From positions 25,282,822-25,344,821 of the forward strand of contig CM022671.1 of the NCBI GenBank assembly GCA_012295275.1: a stretch of 62,000 bases of DNA, read 5' to 3'. Shown piece after piece: positions 41,138-55,025 of the stretch (within the stretch, counting starts at the first letter, position 1; each line of letters starts with the position of its first letter). Below the pieces are notes generated by a model. It was not told the DNA's origin, did no database searches, and saw only the letters and a list, made by a program, of their open reading frames with translations. The translations under genes and the position numbers were made by a program. Origin of the DNA: Chrysomallon squamiferum (lineage: Eukaryota; Mollusca; Gastropoda; Neomphalida; Peltospiridae).

Positions 41138-44100
41138 ATGAATAATCTTTATCAAAAGACCTTTTGTATGAGATGTTCGTCTTCAGCCGGTCTGAAGCGT
41201 GGGACGTTTCCTAGTTATAATCATGGACTTTCAGGAAAAGGCAAGGTGAACAGGTAATTAAAATTTTAAATTATTACATAATTATGCCCTTCGTTCATCG
41301 CTGAAAAAAAAATGTTTTAATACACAGTGTTACACGTGTATGCCGAAGCAGAAATTAGATATTAGTCAGGAGGGAAGCAGAGGATTATGCAAACCACATT
41401 TCTGAAATTATAGAAGTTTTAGAAAAGACCTACTGTTAATACAGTTATTTCAAAAAAGATTGCTCATGTCAGGAAATCAGACAGGAATTGACTATCAATC
41501 TTTCAAATTCAATGTTTAATTGAGGTGCAACATATAATGCTGCTCTTTGGATAATTAATTCTGTTTGGAATAAGACTAAATCAGATGAAATGCCATCTTC
41601 ATCAACTCAATTCAATCATCACTCCTTGCTGTACTGCCACAGAAACTTGGAGGCTGGTTGGAAGAACAATGACAAGGTGATTGCTTAGCTGCTAAAATAA
41701 TTCTTGCCATAACCAAAATGCAGTACAAAGATGGGAAGAGTGACCCTCAGAACATTGTCACTTTTCTGGATCAACAAAAGTTGCCAAGGGGATTAATCCC
41801 CCATTACTGAGAAAATCAAGTGTGTGTGTTTTCATACTGCCAAAGCACTGATAGAACAATACAAGACAGTAACAGAGCTCTTTGTCCTGGTGTCAGTATC
41901 GACTTTGGAAATGAAATCTGTAAAACTGAACTGCAATTTCTAGGATTCCTTGCGAATTATTTATTCCTCAGATGAGGAAGGTTTACACTTTAGCAGAAAT
42001 GGAAATGGAAATGGAAATGTGGAAGGCATCAAGGCTGTCAAGAATGTCATTGTAAATCTCTGTCACATACTCCAGCATCATCAGCTGCTACTGTCAGCTT
42101 CCACTGATCTGTTTGGTGACCCACTGAAGCTGGACATTACACTCAAGTCGCTTAGTGCATTGACTCCTCACAAAAGTTCCAGGATATGTGTCAGCTTGTG
42201 TTTTCTTCATAATAGTCAGCTATTTCAGTGCTGGAGCAGCAGAACAGTAGATATTACAGCATTAAAATTACAAATTAAAAGTGAGGGAAGAAACAGCTTT
42301 AACCCATCTCAGGATGTTCAGTGCTGCAAAAACAAAAGCTGTAAATGCTTCTTATTTTCACATATGGATGCTTTCAAAAATCAAGAAGCAGCAGAGCAGG
42401 GATGACTCAGAAAGTATAAGGATGGAGGAGTTGCTCAAGGACAAAGGTCACAATGCAGACCAAACAGCATATCCAGATCTTGACTATTCTCAGTCAGAAA
42501 GAAGTCATGAGATGCTGGATGGAAAAGTAGCAGGGAAAATGCTCTGTCGCATGTGGTCCCTTGACCTGGAAGGATGGAATCATCTGAAAGGAGTACAAGA
42601 ACAAGGATTACAAGGTTTTTTACTGGGCCTAAGAAGAGGGAAATGACACACAGATTTTAGTGTAATCCCTTGCTATTGATCTGTTGCATGTGGAGAAGTT
42701 TTCTGACTATAATTAATCAGAGTAAGAAACTGCTAAATGAGTGGTAAACGGTTGATATCTTGAAACCTTTGTATGTTTCTTGGACTGACTACCAGTGCCT
42801 ACTGTCCTAAAAATTCATTTTTACAAAGAATGAAAACTGACATTGAATTTGTTGCATATGTCAATTAGTTTATTTATTATCTATAATTATCAAATAATTA
42901 ATTAACTAAATGTGAGATGAATATCTCAGATGTGCCATTGGCTTAACCACATCAGTGCTTATTTGCATCTGAAGTTTCAGGACATTATCAAGAAATAAGG
43001 AATATAAGACAAATAGTGTCTCAGTTTCCCTCATTAGCAATCATGCATTTTGTATTTCTTTAAGTCTAACAGAATTTTTTTCTTGGGGGGGGAACAATAA
43101 AATTGTCATATCTTCCTTGTTTCTAAACCTTTTTTCATCATCTTGGTATTTTTTTTTTTTTTTTTTTTTTTTTTATGCTTTATCCATTGAAGTAACAAAA
43201 ATCATCTTTGATACTTTTTTTTTTTTTGCCACATACCTGTATCAGATGTCAAGGAGAACTGCAAGTCTCAAGCAGATTATTCATTAAAAGTATATATATA
43301 TATATATATATATATAATTACATTTTACTATCAATTATTATTTCCTTTATGTATAATGATGCAGTTATGAAAGAAAACCCACCATGGATTTTTTGGAAAC
43401 AAATAATCTAGAAATATAAGTAGAAATGATTATTCCTATATCCTACCACAGTTGTAATCTAACTGCATATATTCCATTTTACCATTTTATTCAGTAAGAT
43501 ATATACTACTGTATGTGCTTTTACATGCAGAAGCTTGAAAATATATTTGCAGAAACCAGTATAATATGTTGTCACTTTCAGAATATTTGTAATAAAACTG
43601 AAAAAAAAAAAAATATTATTTTATTTCAGAGCTTTCTCCCCAGAGCCTGTTTTATACCAACCAAAGGGAGAGATATTATTTGGCATCCACCCAGTATCAT
43701 TAGCTCTTCAGGCAAAGAAAAGAGAGAAATTTAACAGGCTTTTTATCAAAACAAACAGTGCAGATAATGAAAATCTGGAAAGGATTGTACAGCTGGCTTC
43801 AGAAGAAAAAGTTGAAGTCAGTGAAGTGAAATCAAACATATTAGACTCTTTATCTGGTGCTAGGCCTCATCAGGTGAAACGTTTCAAAACTTATTTCTTT
43901 ATAATGGATGTAATTTTTATATGATCTTGGGTTTGTTTTTAACTGTGTATGTCTGTGTTGCATTTCTTAAAAATGTTTCAACATTTTTTTTCAATCTTCC
44001 AATTCCATGTAACAATAATGTACTAGTTTGATTACTTTCATTACTTTTGGTTTTGGATTGGTGTATTCTTATTTTAATTTTTCTTCAATATCTAAGTTAC

Positions 44101-45227
44101 ATGTACTAAACAAGTAATTTTTGAGATTTGATAGAATGATTTATAGCTCTGTATTTATTTATTATTATTTCAGGGTGTCTGTTTAGATGTGAGCAGATTT
44201 CCAGTTAAGAGATTTAGTGCAAGATATTATGTTCGGGGTATATCACCAGATGATGCTTTGTTATGGCTGTATCTTCACAATATTCAGGTAATAGTAATAT
44301 CTTCAGCTTGCTGTCTAACAAATGTTAAATCATGAAAAGAAATTTTAAAACTTAATAGTCATATAGACTAAATTTGCTTTTTTAGTACAAACTGCAAATA
44401 GGAAAATAAATAAAACATTTTCTGCAACATTTGCACTTGAATCCATACTTAGTTTTTAATTATAATTTTGGCACTAATATCAGAAATTTTGACTATGTTT
44501 TGAATAGTATGCTTTGATTTTGATTTTTCAGGATCCAATGAATATGGGTGCAATACTGAGAACTGCATATTTTTTAGGTGTTGATCAAGTTATAGTCCCA
44601 TCTTTAAACAGGTAACTGTTATAAAAATTTATATTTAAAAAAAAAAAAAAAAAAAAATGAAAAACATTATAAAAGATTATGTTCTGGTATAATATAGACA
44701 GTCAAAATGTACAAGATAAAATAAAATTGATGACATGGTTTACCACGGCTTAAGCCACAATAAAATATATAAAATAATGTTTTAAAAATCAGAAAAGGAA
44801 AGGAAAAATAAAGTAAAAAGCAAAGATAAAAAGAAAATGTTCTGAGATTGGTGACAAACTTATGTTTTTTATTTCAGTTGTAAAATGACCCCAGTGGTGA
44901 GCAAAGCCAGTGCAGGAGCCATGGAAGTAATGAACCCTTTAAGTCTTGGTTCAAATGCAGATCATCTCATTCAGTTTTTAAAGGTATTAGAAAGATGTAA
45001 AAGAAAAACTTGATTACTGTCAAGTTTACATTCCATTTCCAAGATCACCTCTGGAATTTTTTATTTCTTTTTGGCTTTTATTCCAGTTAAAAAATAGATA
45101 CGTTGTCAAAGCTTTTTGAATAAATGAATATCATGTTAATATTTACAGTGCACCAAGTGCTGTAGATTTATTTAAATAGTTTTAATTTGTTATTTTAATT
45201 AATTTTTTTATCTGATCAGTACAATGA

Positions 45228-45262
<35 letters not shown>

Positions 45263-46409
45263 GTATCATCTTTATTTGCAACTTAATAATCAGTGAAGTC
45301 TTTAATTTTTTTAACATTGTTGTAAATGTTTCCTCTAATACATGTATTTAGCGTTATTGTTCAAGTAAATTATACTGAAAGATGTGATTGACTGTACCAA
45401 AATGAAATACTTGTTATTTTAATGATTTTTCTTTTCTTTCATATTTCATAAGTCATGGAAGGAAGTTGGAGGAGTTGTAGTTGGAACAGCAGTGAATGAT
45501 CACTACTCACATCAAGTTCACAGATACCAGATTAACCAGCCCACAGTGCTCATTTTAGGTTGGTATGTTGTTCACTATAGACTGGTGTCTTGCTTTCATG
45601 CTGATGTTTGATTGGAAGGGTTTTTTTTGTTATTTTGATGACAGGTGGTTTTATGTTAATTTTTGGTTGGTGGGTTATTTGGAAACTGATTTTATGTTGA
45701 ATTTTGATTGCAAGATGGTTTTATGTTCTCTGTAGATTGACAGGTGGGTTTATGTTGACATCGGTTTGGTGTATAGTTAATGTTGAATTTGAGTTTATAC
45801 ATAGTTTCACTTCAAACAGATTTGTGAACTAGATCCATAACATTATTAATATAATTTCTTGTATTTTTCTATTTTGAAATTCATTTCTCTAGCAATATTG
45901 TGAAGGAAGCACTCCCTTTTGACTTATTGTCCATTTCAGAACATTTTAATTAATATTTATTAAGTATAATTTTTCTTTTTAATTTTGTTTTCTTTTAGGT
46001 AATGAAGGCTTTGGTTTGGATAATGGTATTTTAAATCAGTGTGATATTCTGCTATCTATCCAGCCTCATGGACGTGTGACTGAAAGTTCTGTTGGATCAT
46101 TAAATGTGTCTGTTGCAGCTGGTAAGGCTAGTTAGTCTTTATTTCTCTTATATAAACAAGAAATGTCTCTTTATCTTTGATTTTATTTCTTTAGAGAATG
46201 CACCTTTGTTAAGCATAAGGAATAAATGATTTTTCTCTAATGAAATGTTGTAGAACAAACGTAAAACTAAATTTTATATTACCAATAATAATTTAGTTTT
46301 CATTATATTACTGAGACTAATGCAGTTTTTAATTGCAGGTATAATTCTGCATTCTCTGCTTTCATCAAGAAAAACAACTGATCACAGACATTTGCAGGAA
46401 GCTGTATGA
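41138..46409 (+). CDS. MRM1: MRM1, mitochondrial rRNA 2'-O-ribose methyltransferase (SPOUT/TrmH family), 319 aa
   Basis: Exons: 41138-41253, 43630-43873, 44174-44287, 44532-44611, 44878-44983, 45453-45558, 45999-46121, 46339-46409. Total 960 nt, all phases consistent. Exon 1 (MNNLYQKTFCMRCSSSAGLK..) is basic, lacks acidic residues and fits a mitochondrial presequence. The N-terminal substrate-binding part reads ILFGIHPVSLALQAKKREKF. SPOUT motifs: motif 1 NIQDPMNMGAILRTAYFLGV (about 156-175), motif 2 LGNEGFGL (about 255-262, catalytic-site NEG), motif 3 GSLNVSVAAG (about 288-297). MRM1 methylates a single ribose of mitochondrial large-subunit rRNA with S-adenosylmethionine. Exon 1 was chosen because its AG end completes Arg with the A of exon 2. 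Intron 1 holds a degenerate insert. Convergent with DDX55. Confidence 0.9.
41600..42720. other. Degenerate higher-GC insertion in intron 1 of MRM1
   Basis: Base composition is richer in G and C than the flanks and microsatellites are missing. Open stretches (41950-42405 and 42281-42646) overlap in different frames and carry no motif I know. It looks like a decayed mobile-element or processed-pseudogene insert with frameshifts. Exact borders are not visible. Confidence 0.35.
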
Positions 46410-47029
46410 CATTTGTTTCCAGTACAGTCTGTATAATGACTAATATGGTAAACATATCTAATAGTTGTTTATGTCGATATCAACAAGTTTAAATTTGTAT
46501 GCAGCATGCATCTATGAACTGTGTCTAGAAAACACAACTGTTTTATGTGTGTATGGGTTACAAATGTTATTTATTTGTATGTTATAAAATTTGTAGTAAG
46601 TATCAGGTCTGAAGTATTTTATAAAAATTTATATTTTTCAAATAAAACATAACATTTGATACATAAATATTTTTTACTTGTGTGTTTAGTTATCTAAGGT
46701 GGTCATAACTGTTGACTGAAAATATTTCAGAAAGTATTCTTTTTATCTGGTAAATTGTACACAGTGAAGATGGGGAAAATGTCCTTTTTTTCATTGTCAA
46801 AAAATAAATAAAGCATTGCAGTATCTTTCTAGAGCAGATTTAATGTCAGAGATCGTCTTATTCCACATAGCTTAATTCCAGAAATAGATTTAATAACTAT
46901 ATTTGTATTTTCATGGTGGTTTCCAAATAATAAAATAATGACACAAGTTTTAAATGTTTCATGCTAGGACAAATTCAGCAATAAAAGAGAGAATAAACTG
47001 TTCCACCTGGCAGTATTTATTCATGTTTA
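46410..47029. other. Convergent 3' region, MRM1 / DDX55
   Basis: No ORF of note. Contains the MRM1 AATAAA (46641) and, on the minus strand, a DDX55 AATAAA at about 47017-47022, 8-13 nt past the stop. Confidence 0.6.
46641..46646 (+). terminator. Polyadenylation signal, MRM1
   Basis: AATAAA 232 nt after the stop. Confidence 0.6.
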
Positions 47030-50000
47030 TTATTCAGAATCATCCCCAGCAAATTCTTTACTAAAGTCATCCTTGGAAATCTGAAAGTTGGAGAAAAAAA
47101 AGCATGACGATACATTTTCAGAGTATTAAATATAAAAAGACAAACATTTTTTTCAAAATTACTTAAAATTAAAATATTTCTTGACAAGAATTTAAAAATT
47201 CAAGGATTCAGCATAGAGAAATATCCATTAGGCTCGTCTTCTTTATCCTTTTTCTTTTAATTGTGAAATAAAAATTTAAAAAACAAAACATTTAGTTTAA
47301 AAAACTGTTCACCTTTCCCTTTTTAAGTTTTTTCAAAAGTCTTGTATCTCGATCAAGATCCTCTAAATCTTCTTCACTGATTTCAAATTTTCTTTTCTTC
47401 TCTTCTTTCAGTTTAAGTTTTTCTTTCCTCTTCTTTTTTTTATCTTGTCTTTCTTTCTGTTTTGACCATGGAATTGTCTGAGAGAAAAATTAGAAATGGA
47501 ATTTTTTTTAAATTATCTTTTTATGAAAATGTCAAAACTTAATAATTGTTAGCAAAAATTAAAAGAAGTAAAAATTTATCAATGTCATCCAAGAGTTTTA
47601 AATTATTTCTCTGAAAAATCTGTTAAATTACATTCCTTTTTCAACCAGTATTTAACCATGTATTTTATTTATTTATCATGATAATTAAATCTTGTACAGA
47701 CACATTTTAACTGAGGACAGATTTATTTCCTTTTTCCCATAATTACTTGTGTGTTTGTCACTTAACAGCCAAGGTGTCATTAAATACTAACACTAATTTA
47801 TTTATTTGAATTTATGCAGTGTTTTTTAAAACAAAAATAGTAGTGGCCAAAGTAGGATACAAAATCATAATAAAAATATATAAAATAAGTTTTAGCTACA
47901 GTTTCTGAATGTCAAATATCTGTAACATCCCAAACAGAAAAAGGTTGTTATGTATTACCTTTGGTTTTTTCAATTTAACTTTCTTTTCAGTTTCACTTGT
48001 TAACTTTTCTTTTCTTTGTTTTTCCTGCTGTTTATCTCTGGAATTTTAAAGAAAACAATTCAGTAAGTAAAGAAGATTTGTTGCATCTTGTGGAAACCTA
48101 GATATCAAGAATCACATTCAAACTTTAATTTAAATAAAAACTGTTTAACAAATTTTTTTAAAATAAATTAAAATAAAAAAATTGCAATGATTGTCAATAT
48201 CAATTATTTGCCAATATGTATATTAAATTAGTCCACAAGCACATATTTAGTTGATTATGCTGAACTATTTGCTGTCCAAACAAGCAGCCTCAAAGCAAAC
48301 AAAACACATTTTACATTGTGACATATTAACCAAATAAAAACATTTTATTTAACTACTTTTAACAAATGCTGTAAATAAAAAAACTGTCATAATTAAACTT
48401 ACTGCTTCTATCAGATTTGGAAAACAATTATTTTATTTTCATTGCACTATCACAGGTCTTTCCTGTGAATAGTCTAGATAATACTATTAATAAAAACAAG
48501 CAAAAAAAACAAAATTCTGAATTTTAAGGCACACTGCATATAACCTACCTGTAACCAATATTTTCTAATTCAACTTCCACTGGTTGGAAATCAGATATCA
48601 CTTTCCCTTTTAATTCTGGCATTTTGGGTATTTTCAATAAACCAAATCCAGTTGCCAATTTACCAAAATCTATGTCTGAAAAGAAAGCAAATCGCTCATA
48701 AAAACTATCATAAAATAAACTTGAATGTGAATGTATATAATTTGTTTTCATGAAATAATTACATTCTTTTTGAAAAAATGTCAAACTAAAAAAAATCAAA
48801 AAAATCAAGGAAACCAATAAACAAAATAATATATACCACAGAATGTACAATGATTTGCAATAAATGAAAGTTATCACGTTAGTTCAATACTATGATCCTT
48901 TGGTATTTAAAATATAATTTATAAATCTCACCTTTTACTCTGAAAATCATACTACACTCATGTTTTGCATATGACTGAACAAATGAAACAAACGCTCGCA
49001 TTCCTTTTTCATACACTGATCTGAAAAATATAAAGAAACAATGTGTAAGTAAGTCATGAATATTACATAAGCTTTGGAGAAACAAATTTTAAGATTCAAA
49101 ATTATAATAACCAAAAATAAAAATGGAAGAAAATATATGGAGCATTTTAAATATGTAAATGTAAATGACAGAGGCTTATGCTGACATCACAGAGCTGACA
49201 TATCTGAAACTAATCACTCCCAGTTCATAATCTCAAACACATTATATTTGTTGTTTTTGTCTTACAAATATTAGAATAATAAATTAGTTTTTATTGAAAT
49301 AAAGTGAAACATTTTTTAACATGTATGTCCCTTTTCAAATCTACTTAATAACTGATAAACAAAGGTTCATACATCCAAATACAAACCATAATTTTACTTA
49401 CAAAGAACTTTCAAGAAATAAATGATATATTTTTGTTTAATACTTTTATAATTTATGGCAAAAACAAACCTGTCATTCATGGCAAAAGACTGCAGTTTTG
49501 GTAAGCAGTTGATGACATGTGGGCTTTTGTCAATCTCTTTAAGTGGAACCTACAATTTTCAATAAATCATTTAGCTATTTAAGATTTGTGAAATTTTATT
49601 TTATTTTTATTTGAACAGGTGTTTTTATATTACATTTATAACTATTTGGCTTTGCATTTTTATGCTTTCAAAATAAAGCAAAATCTAAATGATTATGCTA
49701 AACAAAAAACAAGGAACAAGCTTAATGTCTTACAAAGTAGAAGAATCTGTTTTTACATCTTGTTTTAGCGAAGAACTAAGTCTTTAAATGACTGCAGTAT
49801 TAGTATATTCACTTTGGGTAATACCTACCTTTTGATTTATCTGAATGAATTTGATATAAGTATCTTCTGTGGGTAAAAGCATCACCAGTGCATTCCCTGA
49901 ATTACCAATCCGTGCTGTTCTGCCACATCTGTGTACAAAACAACTGAAATAAAAACAGTAATAATCAGAAATTATAACAGTAATCACAAATGCATTCTTA

Positions 50001-53000
50001 TGAACATTCTGTCATTAAACTGGCAAATTCAATCAAAGCTTAAAAAAAAATTAATTTATTTTTTAACTGCCATAAACAAAATTTGTTTCAGTTTTACAGT
50101 TTTTACAAAGTTTATTTTATTTTATTTTGTTTTGTTTTGTTTTTTACATTTTTTTTTAATATTATTTCTTCTTCTTCTTTTTTATTTGTTCTATATTCTT
50201 ATTATGATTTTTCCATCTTTTATAAATTTTAATGGACAAACATTCATTAATTTTTAATGATGAATTCTAACAAATAAGTTTTCATAGAACCACTTTTACT
50301 GATACAGTAGCTCAAATGCACTACTGAGAACAAGTAAATAACAAGAGCAAAATAGCTTTGGATGGTCATAAGAGAATGTAAGTAGAATTAAAATCAAACC
50401 TTGCAGAGCTCGGTGGATCGTACTGTATTACCCAGTGAACATCTGGGATGTCGACACCTCTGGCCATGACATCTGTACAAACAAGAACACCACTGTTTAA
50501 ACCACGGAATTTAGCAAATATCTTGTTTCTCTTTTTCTTCATTTTTCCATGGATACATAAAACTTGTATTTTTTTTATTAACCTGTAATAAATAATAAAA
50601 CAAAAAATTCAATTAAGTTTAATCACAACCTACAGCATTTGTCTATATATTAAATTTTACATCTCTGGGTATCATACAATTGATATATTCAACTCACATA
50701 CATGTGCTTTATATTATTTATGGAAAAACATCAACTATACTGTCAAGCTACACTGATAACTTCATAATTTCCATACTTTATTAATAAAGTGCAAAATTGA
50801 AACATAGATCTCCTAATTAATATTTCACCATGTAAACAGAATGCATTGTTTTAGTCAAAATATCTAGTACTATACAAGTTGATAGACATATTTTTCATTA
50901 AATTTAAACAATAAACAGTATATCAGTATCTAATAAGAAATGAAAAAACACCATCAAGAGTGGAGATTATCTATCTTATTTAACTTACTGTTGAATTGCT
51001 CTAGCAAAGTAGTCAACACTGGCACAGGTACTGAAGAAAATCATTATCTTCTCCTTCTTGTGTTGTCGTAGAAAATGTAACAGCTGATTTAATTTCTCGT
51101 CTGCATTCACTATCTGTAAAATAAAAGATAATATTGTGTAATCAGTCAAACAAAAATTAAAGATTAAATAACAAGCACTTTTATTTTAAATCATAGTTTT
51201 CATGTCTTTATACCTCCTTTTGTATCCTTATTCTGACAATAATATGAACACTCCGATAAACATGTTTGATCTCTGATGTCTTTGAAGTCAGTTATGTCTT
51301 TCATCACAATGATGTCGGCAGACTTCAAATGGTAACCATAGACATAAACAAATTCATTCAGTGGATATCATTTCAATCAGAATAGAGATTTATATTTTAT
51401 ACTTTTAAATAAAATCTATGTACCAAAACAAACAAAAATTTGTTTTAAAAATACTCTATTTCAGTATGAGGCATTTGCCTCAGTGAAGTTACGGCTATGA
51501 TGAAGTTTTTAAATGAAAGCATTACCATGTAAAAGTTTTCTAAAGACGATGGTGTCCGCTGAACTGGTGTTTCTGCAGTCTTCTTTTCTTTCACAGTTAT
51601 ACGTAGAGGATTTCTCAAACCTGCTCTGATCAGGCACTCCACTTCTTCTGTCTGTGTAGCCGAAAACAAACCAGTTCTTCGCTGTTTTGGCAAGTAACTT
51701 AGAATACTGCTGATACTAGAAAAAATAAAATAATATTTCAGTGTTACTGGCAGCGAATGGATGATTTTATATTCTTAATATTTGTTGATGTGGTTACCTC
51801 ATTTATCTTTCCCTAGGTTTTTTTGGAAGGAGATCATAATAAAATTGGTCTTTACCTCTTCTGTTTTTATCAACTTTAAGTACGTGATGGATTCCATACA
51901 TATATAAGCAGTATATGGCATTACAAATACTAATATTATATAAATATGTATCAGACCTTAATGAATAGTGAAATATGTATGGCACTGCTATATTGATATC
52001 TGCTATGTAAATTGTACATTTGAAAACACTAACCTGGCTTCAAAACCCATTTCCAGTAATCTGTCAGCTTCATCTAAAATGAGAACTTCCTGAAAGTATG
52101 AAATGAATCATAAACATTACCTCCATTTTCAAATCAAATAAATAGAAGAAAAAACTAAATGTAACATGGATATTCAGTTCAGGAGAAGTTAAATAATTCC
52201 TAACAAAAGTAAGTGTGTGTGTTTTCAATGAAAAATAAAGAAATTTAAAAACAAACCAGTTCTTTCACATTTGTTGCTAAATTTAGTCCATTTTCTTTTC
52301 TGTTAAACATGTCATCCAATCTTCCTGGTGTTGCAATTAAAATATGTCCACTGAAATTATTTCAAAACATAAAGTTATTTCAAAAAATCAACTTTACAGA
52401 ATAAAATAACAAAACATTTACCTAAATATCTGTCAATCATTATTTATTAACATACATACTGTTTGAATGAATCTTTGAAACACAGATTTATTATGCACTG
52501 ATAGCAATGTCCAAAAGAACAGACTAAACTGAAATTTCTTAGCAAGTCACTAATATTTTATTGTCTCTTGTGATACTGCATCAAATAAATCTTAATAAAA
52601 TATTCTTATAACTCCACTGTAAAAACAAATTTAAACAATAACTATATACAAGAAAAAACTACCTACCCTTTGTCTTGAAACTTCTTGATGTCATCAATAA
52701 TATTTGAACCTCCTATGCAAAGAATGGAGGTGAACTGAGTAAAGTGATTAAGAAAATGGCCGACAACCTCAGAGATCTGGAAAGCTAGTTCTCTCGTGGG
52801 TGTCAGAATTATTGCTCCAATCTATAAAACAAATTTCCTAGAGAATGAGAAACTCGCTGTTTGAGTAATAACATTTTAATACTTTCAGAATTAATGCCAT
52901 CACATTACTCAACAGCAAAGATTTTATCTTTTATTTGAATCTTCCCATAGAAAAGAAAGCAAACAACAATAGCTGTGATTTCTAAACAAGTTCTGGGGGT

Positions 53001-54246
53001 CATGTCTAGAATCAGAAACAGTTTAACTGATTCACCAAGATGGAGAGATCCAGTAACTCAGTAAAATCAGATCAGTAACTTAACAATTACCTGGAGCCCA
53101 TAATTAATTTAAGAGATAAAAAAGACAGAGCTATACTCTGTGCTGATGTCAGTTTAATTAAATATATTTAGATACAAAACTCTGTGAAAATAAACACAAT
53201 TTTGCTCTTAGTTACCAATAATAAGCTTGTAGTTTGTATATTAACCAGTTATTATTTCAATTGTATAATGTAGGGAAAGGTCTTTTTGTGCCATTTGACC
53301 AGTTCCATTTTTTACTACAAACAGAAATAAACAGATTAAAACAATAATAAAAATGACAATAAATAAAACTTAAATATTTATGAAAGGTAAACAAATACTT
53401 TATTAAAATATTACATCAAATTAAAAAATAAGACTAGTATTCAAAATGCTTACGTTTTTTATTCATTCGACAAAATAAATGAGAAAGAAAAAAATATTAG
53501 TGAATTATGATCAAAACCAACCTCATGTTTCTTCAGTGGAATTTCTCGTCTCTGCAACATTTCCAGCAAAGGGATGACAAAAGCCAGCGTCTTTCCACTG
53601 CCAGTAACTGCTTCCACTGCAACATCCTTGTTGCGCAGGAACTGAGGAATACATGCAGTCTGCAAAAACAGATCACAGTCAATTAAAAATAACCACAGCC
53701 TGTGCTACTTAAGAAACGCTTTGCTGCCTACACAATCACATATAGAACACAAAAGAATAGTCTCAAAAAGTTTTGACAAAGGTATAACTGTAAATTTAAT
53801 ACTTGGTATTTGCATGTCTTCATTTGGCAAATGAGTGATTAGATGATATTGGGAATAGCAAAATAATATTTGTTTTATAGAATATTATTATTATTTTTTT
53901 TTTTTTTAAATCCGTAAAATAAAACTTTTAAATCGATCAGCATAATTTATGTAAATGTAAGTGACACTGAACTGCTGTTCTTCTAAACAAAACAGTTGTT
54001 CTCTGTTTCATTTGGCAGAATAACAGTTCAGTACCATTGAAAATACCAATATTCATCCATGTCTTTATAGAGAATAATTTTTTTTTTTAAAGAAACTATG
54101 AATATGTCAGCATAATAAATAAAAAAAAAGAGTAATACCTGTACAGGTGTCATTTTCTGAAATCCCATCTGACTTACAGCATCTAGAGATTTCTCACTGA
54201 CAAGTGTTGACAGGTTTGTCCAATTTTCATCCATTATTTCATCCAT
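47030..54246 (-). CDS. DDX55: DDX55-type DEAD-box ATP-dependent RNA helicase, 584 aa
   Basis: Fifteen exons on the minus strand: 54139-54246, 53522-53659, 52667-52821, 52257-52350, 52034-52089, 51526-51715, 50989-51113, 50400-50582, 49829-49943, 49470-49549, 48932-49020, 48549-48675, 47959-48037, 47313-47477, 47030-47080. Total 1755 nt; every phase closes. Motifs: Q motif GFQKMTPVQ (28-36), motif I AVTGSGKT (53-60), Ia PTREL (90-94), Ib TPGRLDD (about 141-147), II DEAD (171-174), III SAT (202-204), IV-V with [13 protein letters not shown] (323-335), [12 protein letters not shown] (354-363). After it come the family C-terminal block ([27 protein letters not shown]-like [10 protein letters not shown]) and a Lys-rich tail with [17 protein letters not shown]55 and its yeast counterpart Spb4 act in 60S ribosomal-subunit assembly in the nucleolus. 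Length is close to the human protein (about 600 aa). No break seen. Confidence 0.95.
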
Positions 54247-55025
54247 TATATTTTTATACTCCTTCGTTATTTTTTCATGAAATGATAATTATAAATTATA
54301 TAATATCATGATTAAAAAGTATATATATATATATATATATATATATAACATACTGATAATACTCATTATACTGATAAGTGATATTACTCAAAATATTTAA
54401 TTACTAATTTAGTCATTAGTAAACAAAAACAAAAACAAAAAACTAAGAAAAAAGATATTATATATATTATAATAGATGTGTCACTTTTACCTATACTCGT
54501 TTGTGATTTGATTATAAGGAAATGGTCCAAGACCAAAAACTTTTAACTATAGTTTTCCTCAATCACACATTCATGATACTGATATATACATGAAAACACG
54601 TTTATTTCTATTTACGTAGCGTAGCTTTACTGGAAATCAGTGGTAACAGGTGCTTGAATATTTATTATCATTCCGCATCTATATAATATACATTATCGTT
54701 AGTCTAGAAAGGTAGAACATGAACTAGTAGTTATACTGTTTAAAAGCAGTTTACATACATTATTATATAATGTCATTTTATAAATGTTTAAAATAACAAT
54801 TGGTTCTTTTTTCTTTTCTTTTCGCGCAATAATGCAAACCGTGTGGCGTTGTGATTAGGCCGAAACTAGTTGACTACCAGACGATAAGATGAGCTCGAAA
54901 GTTGTTACATTATTTCCGGAATTTAACCTTGAAGTGTAAAATTATTGGGGTCTTCAACGTTAAGAATTATTTAAACAATAATCTGTTTACAGTACAAATT
55001 GCACACGTTTCGCAAACCCTTATAT
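54247..55025. promoter_or_regulatory. Bidirectional upstream region, DDX55 / GGNBP2
   Basis: About 0.78 kb between the two start codons, transcribed outward on both sides. Contains (TA)n at 54320-54348 and is less AT-rich near 54830-54900 and 55000. No TATA box is clear. A 65-aa ORF at 54902-55099 overlaps GGNBP2 exon 1 out of frame and is not supported. Confidence 0.5.
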
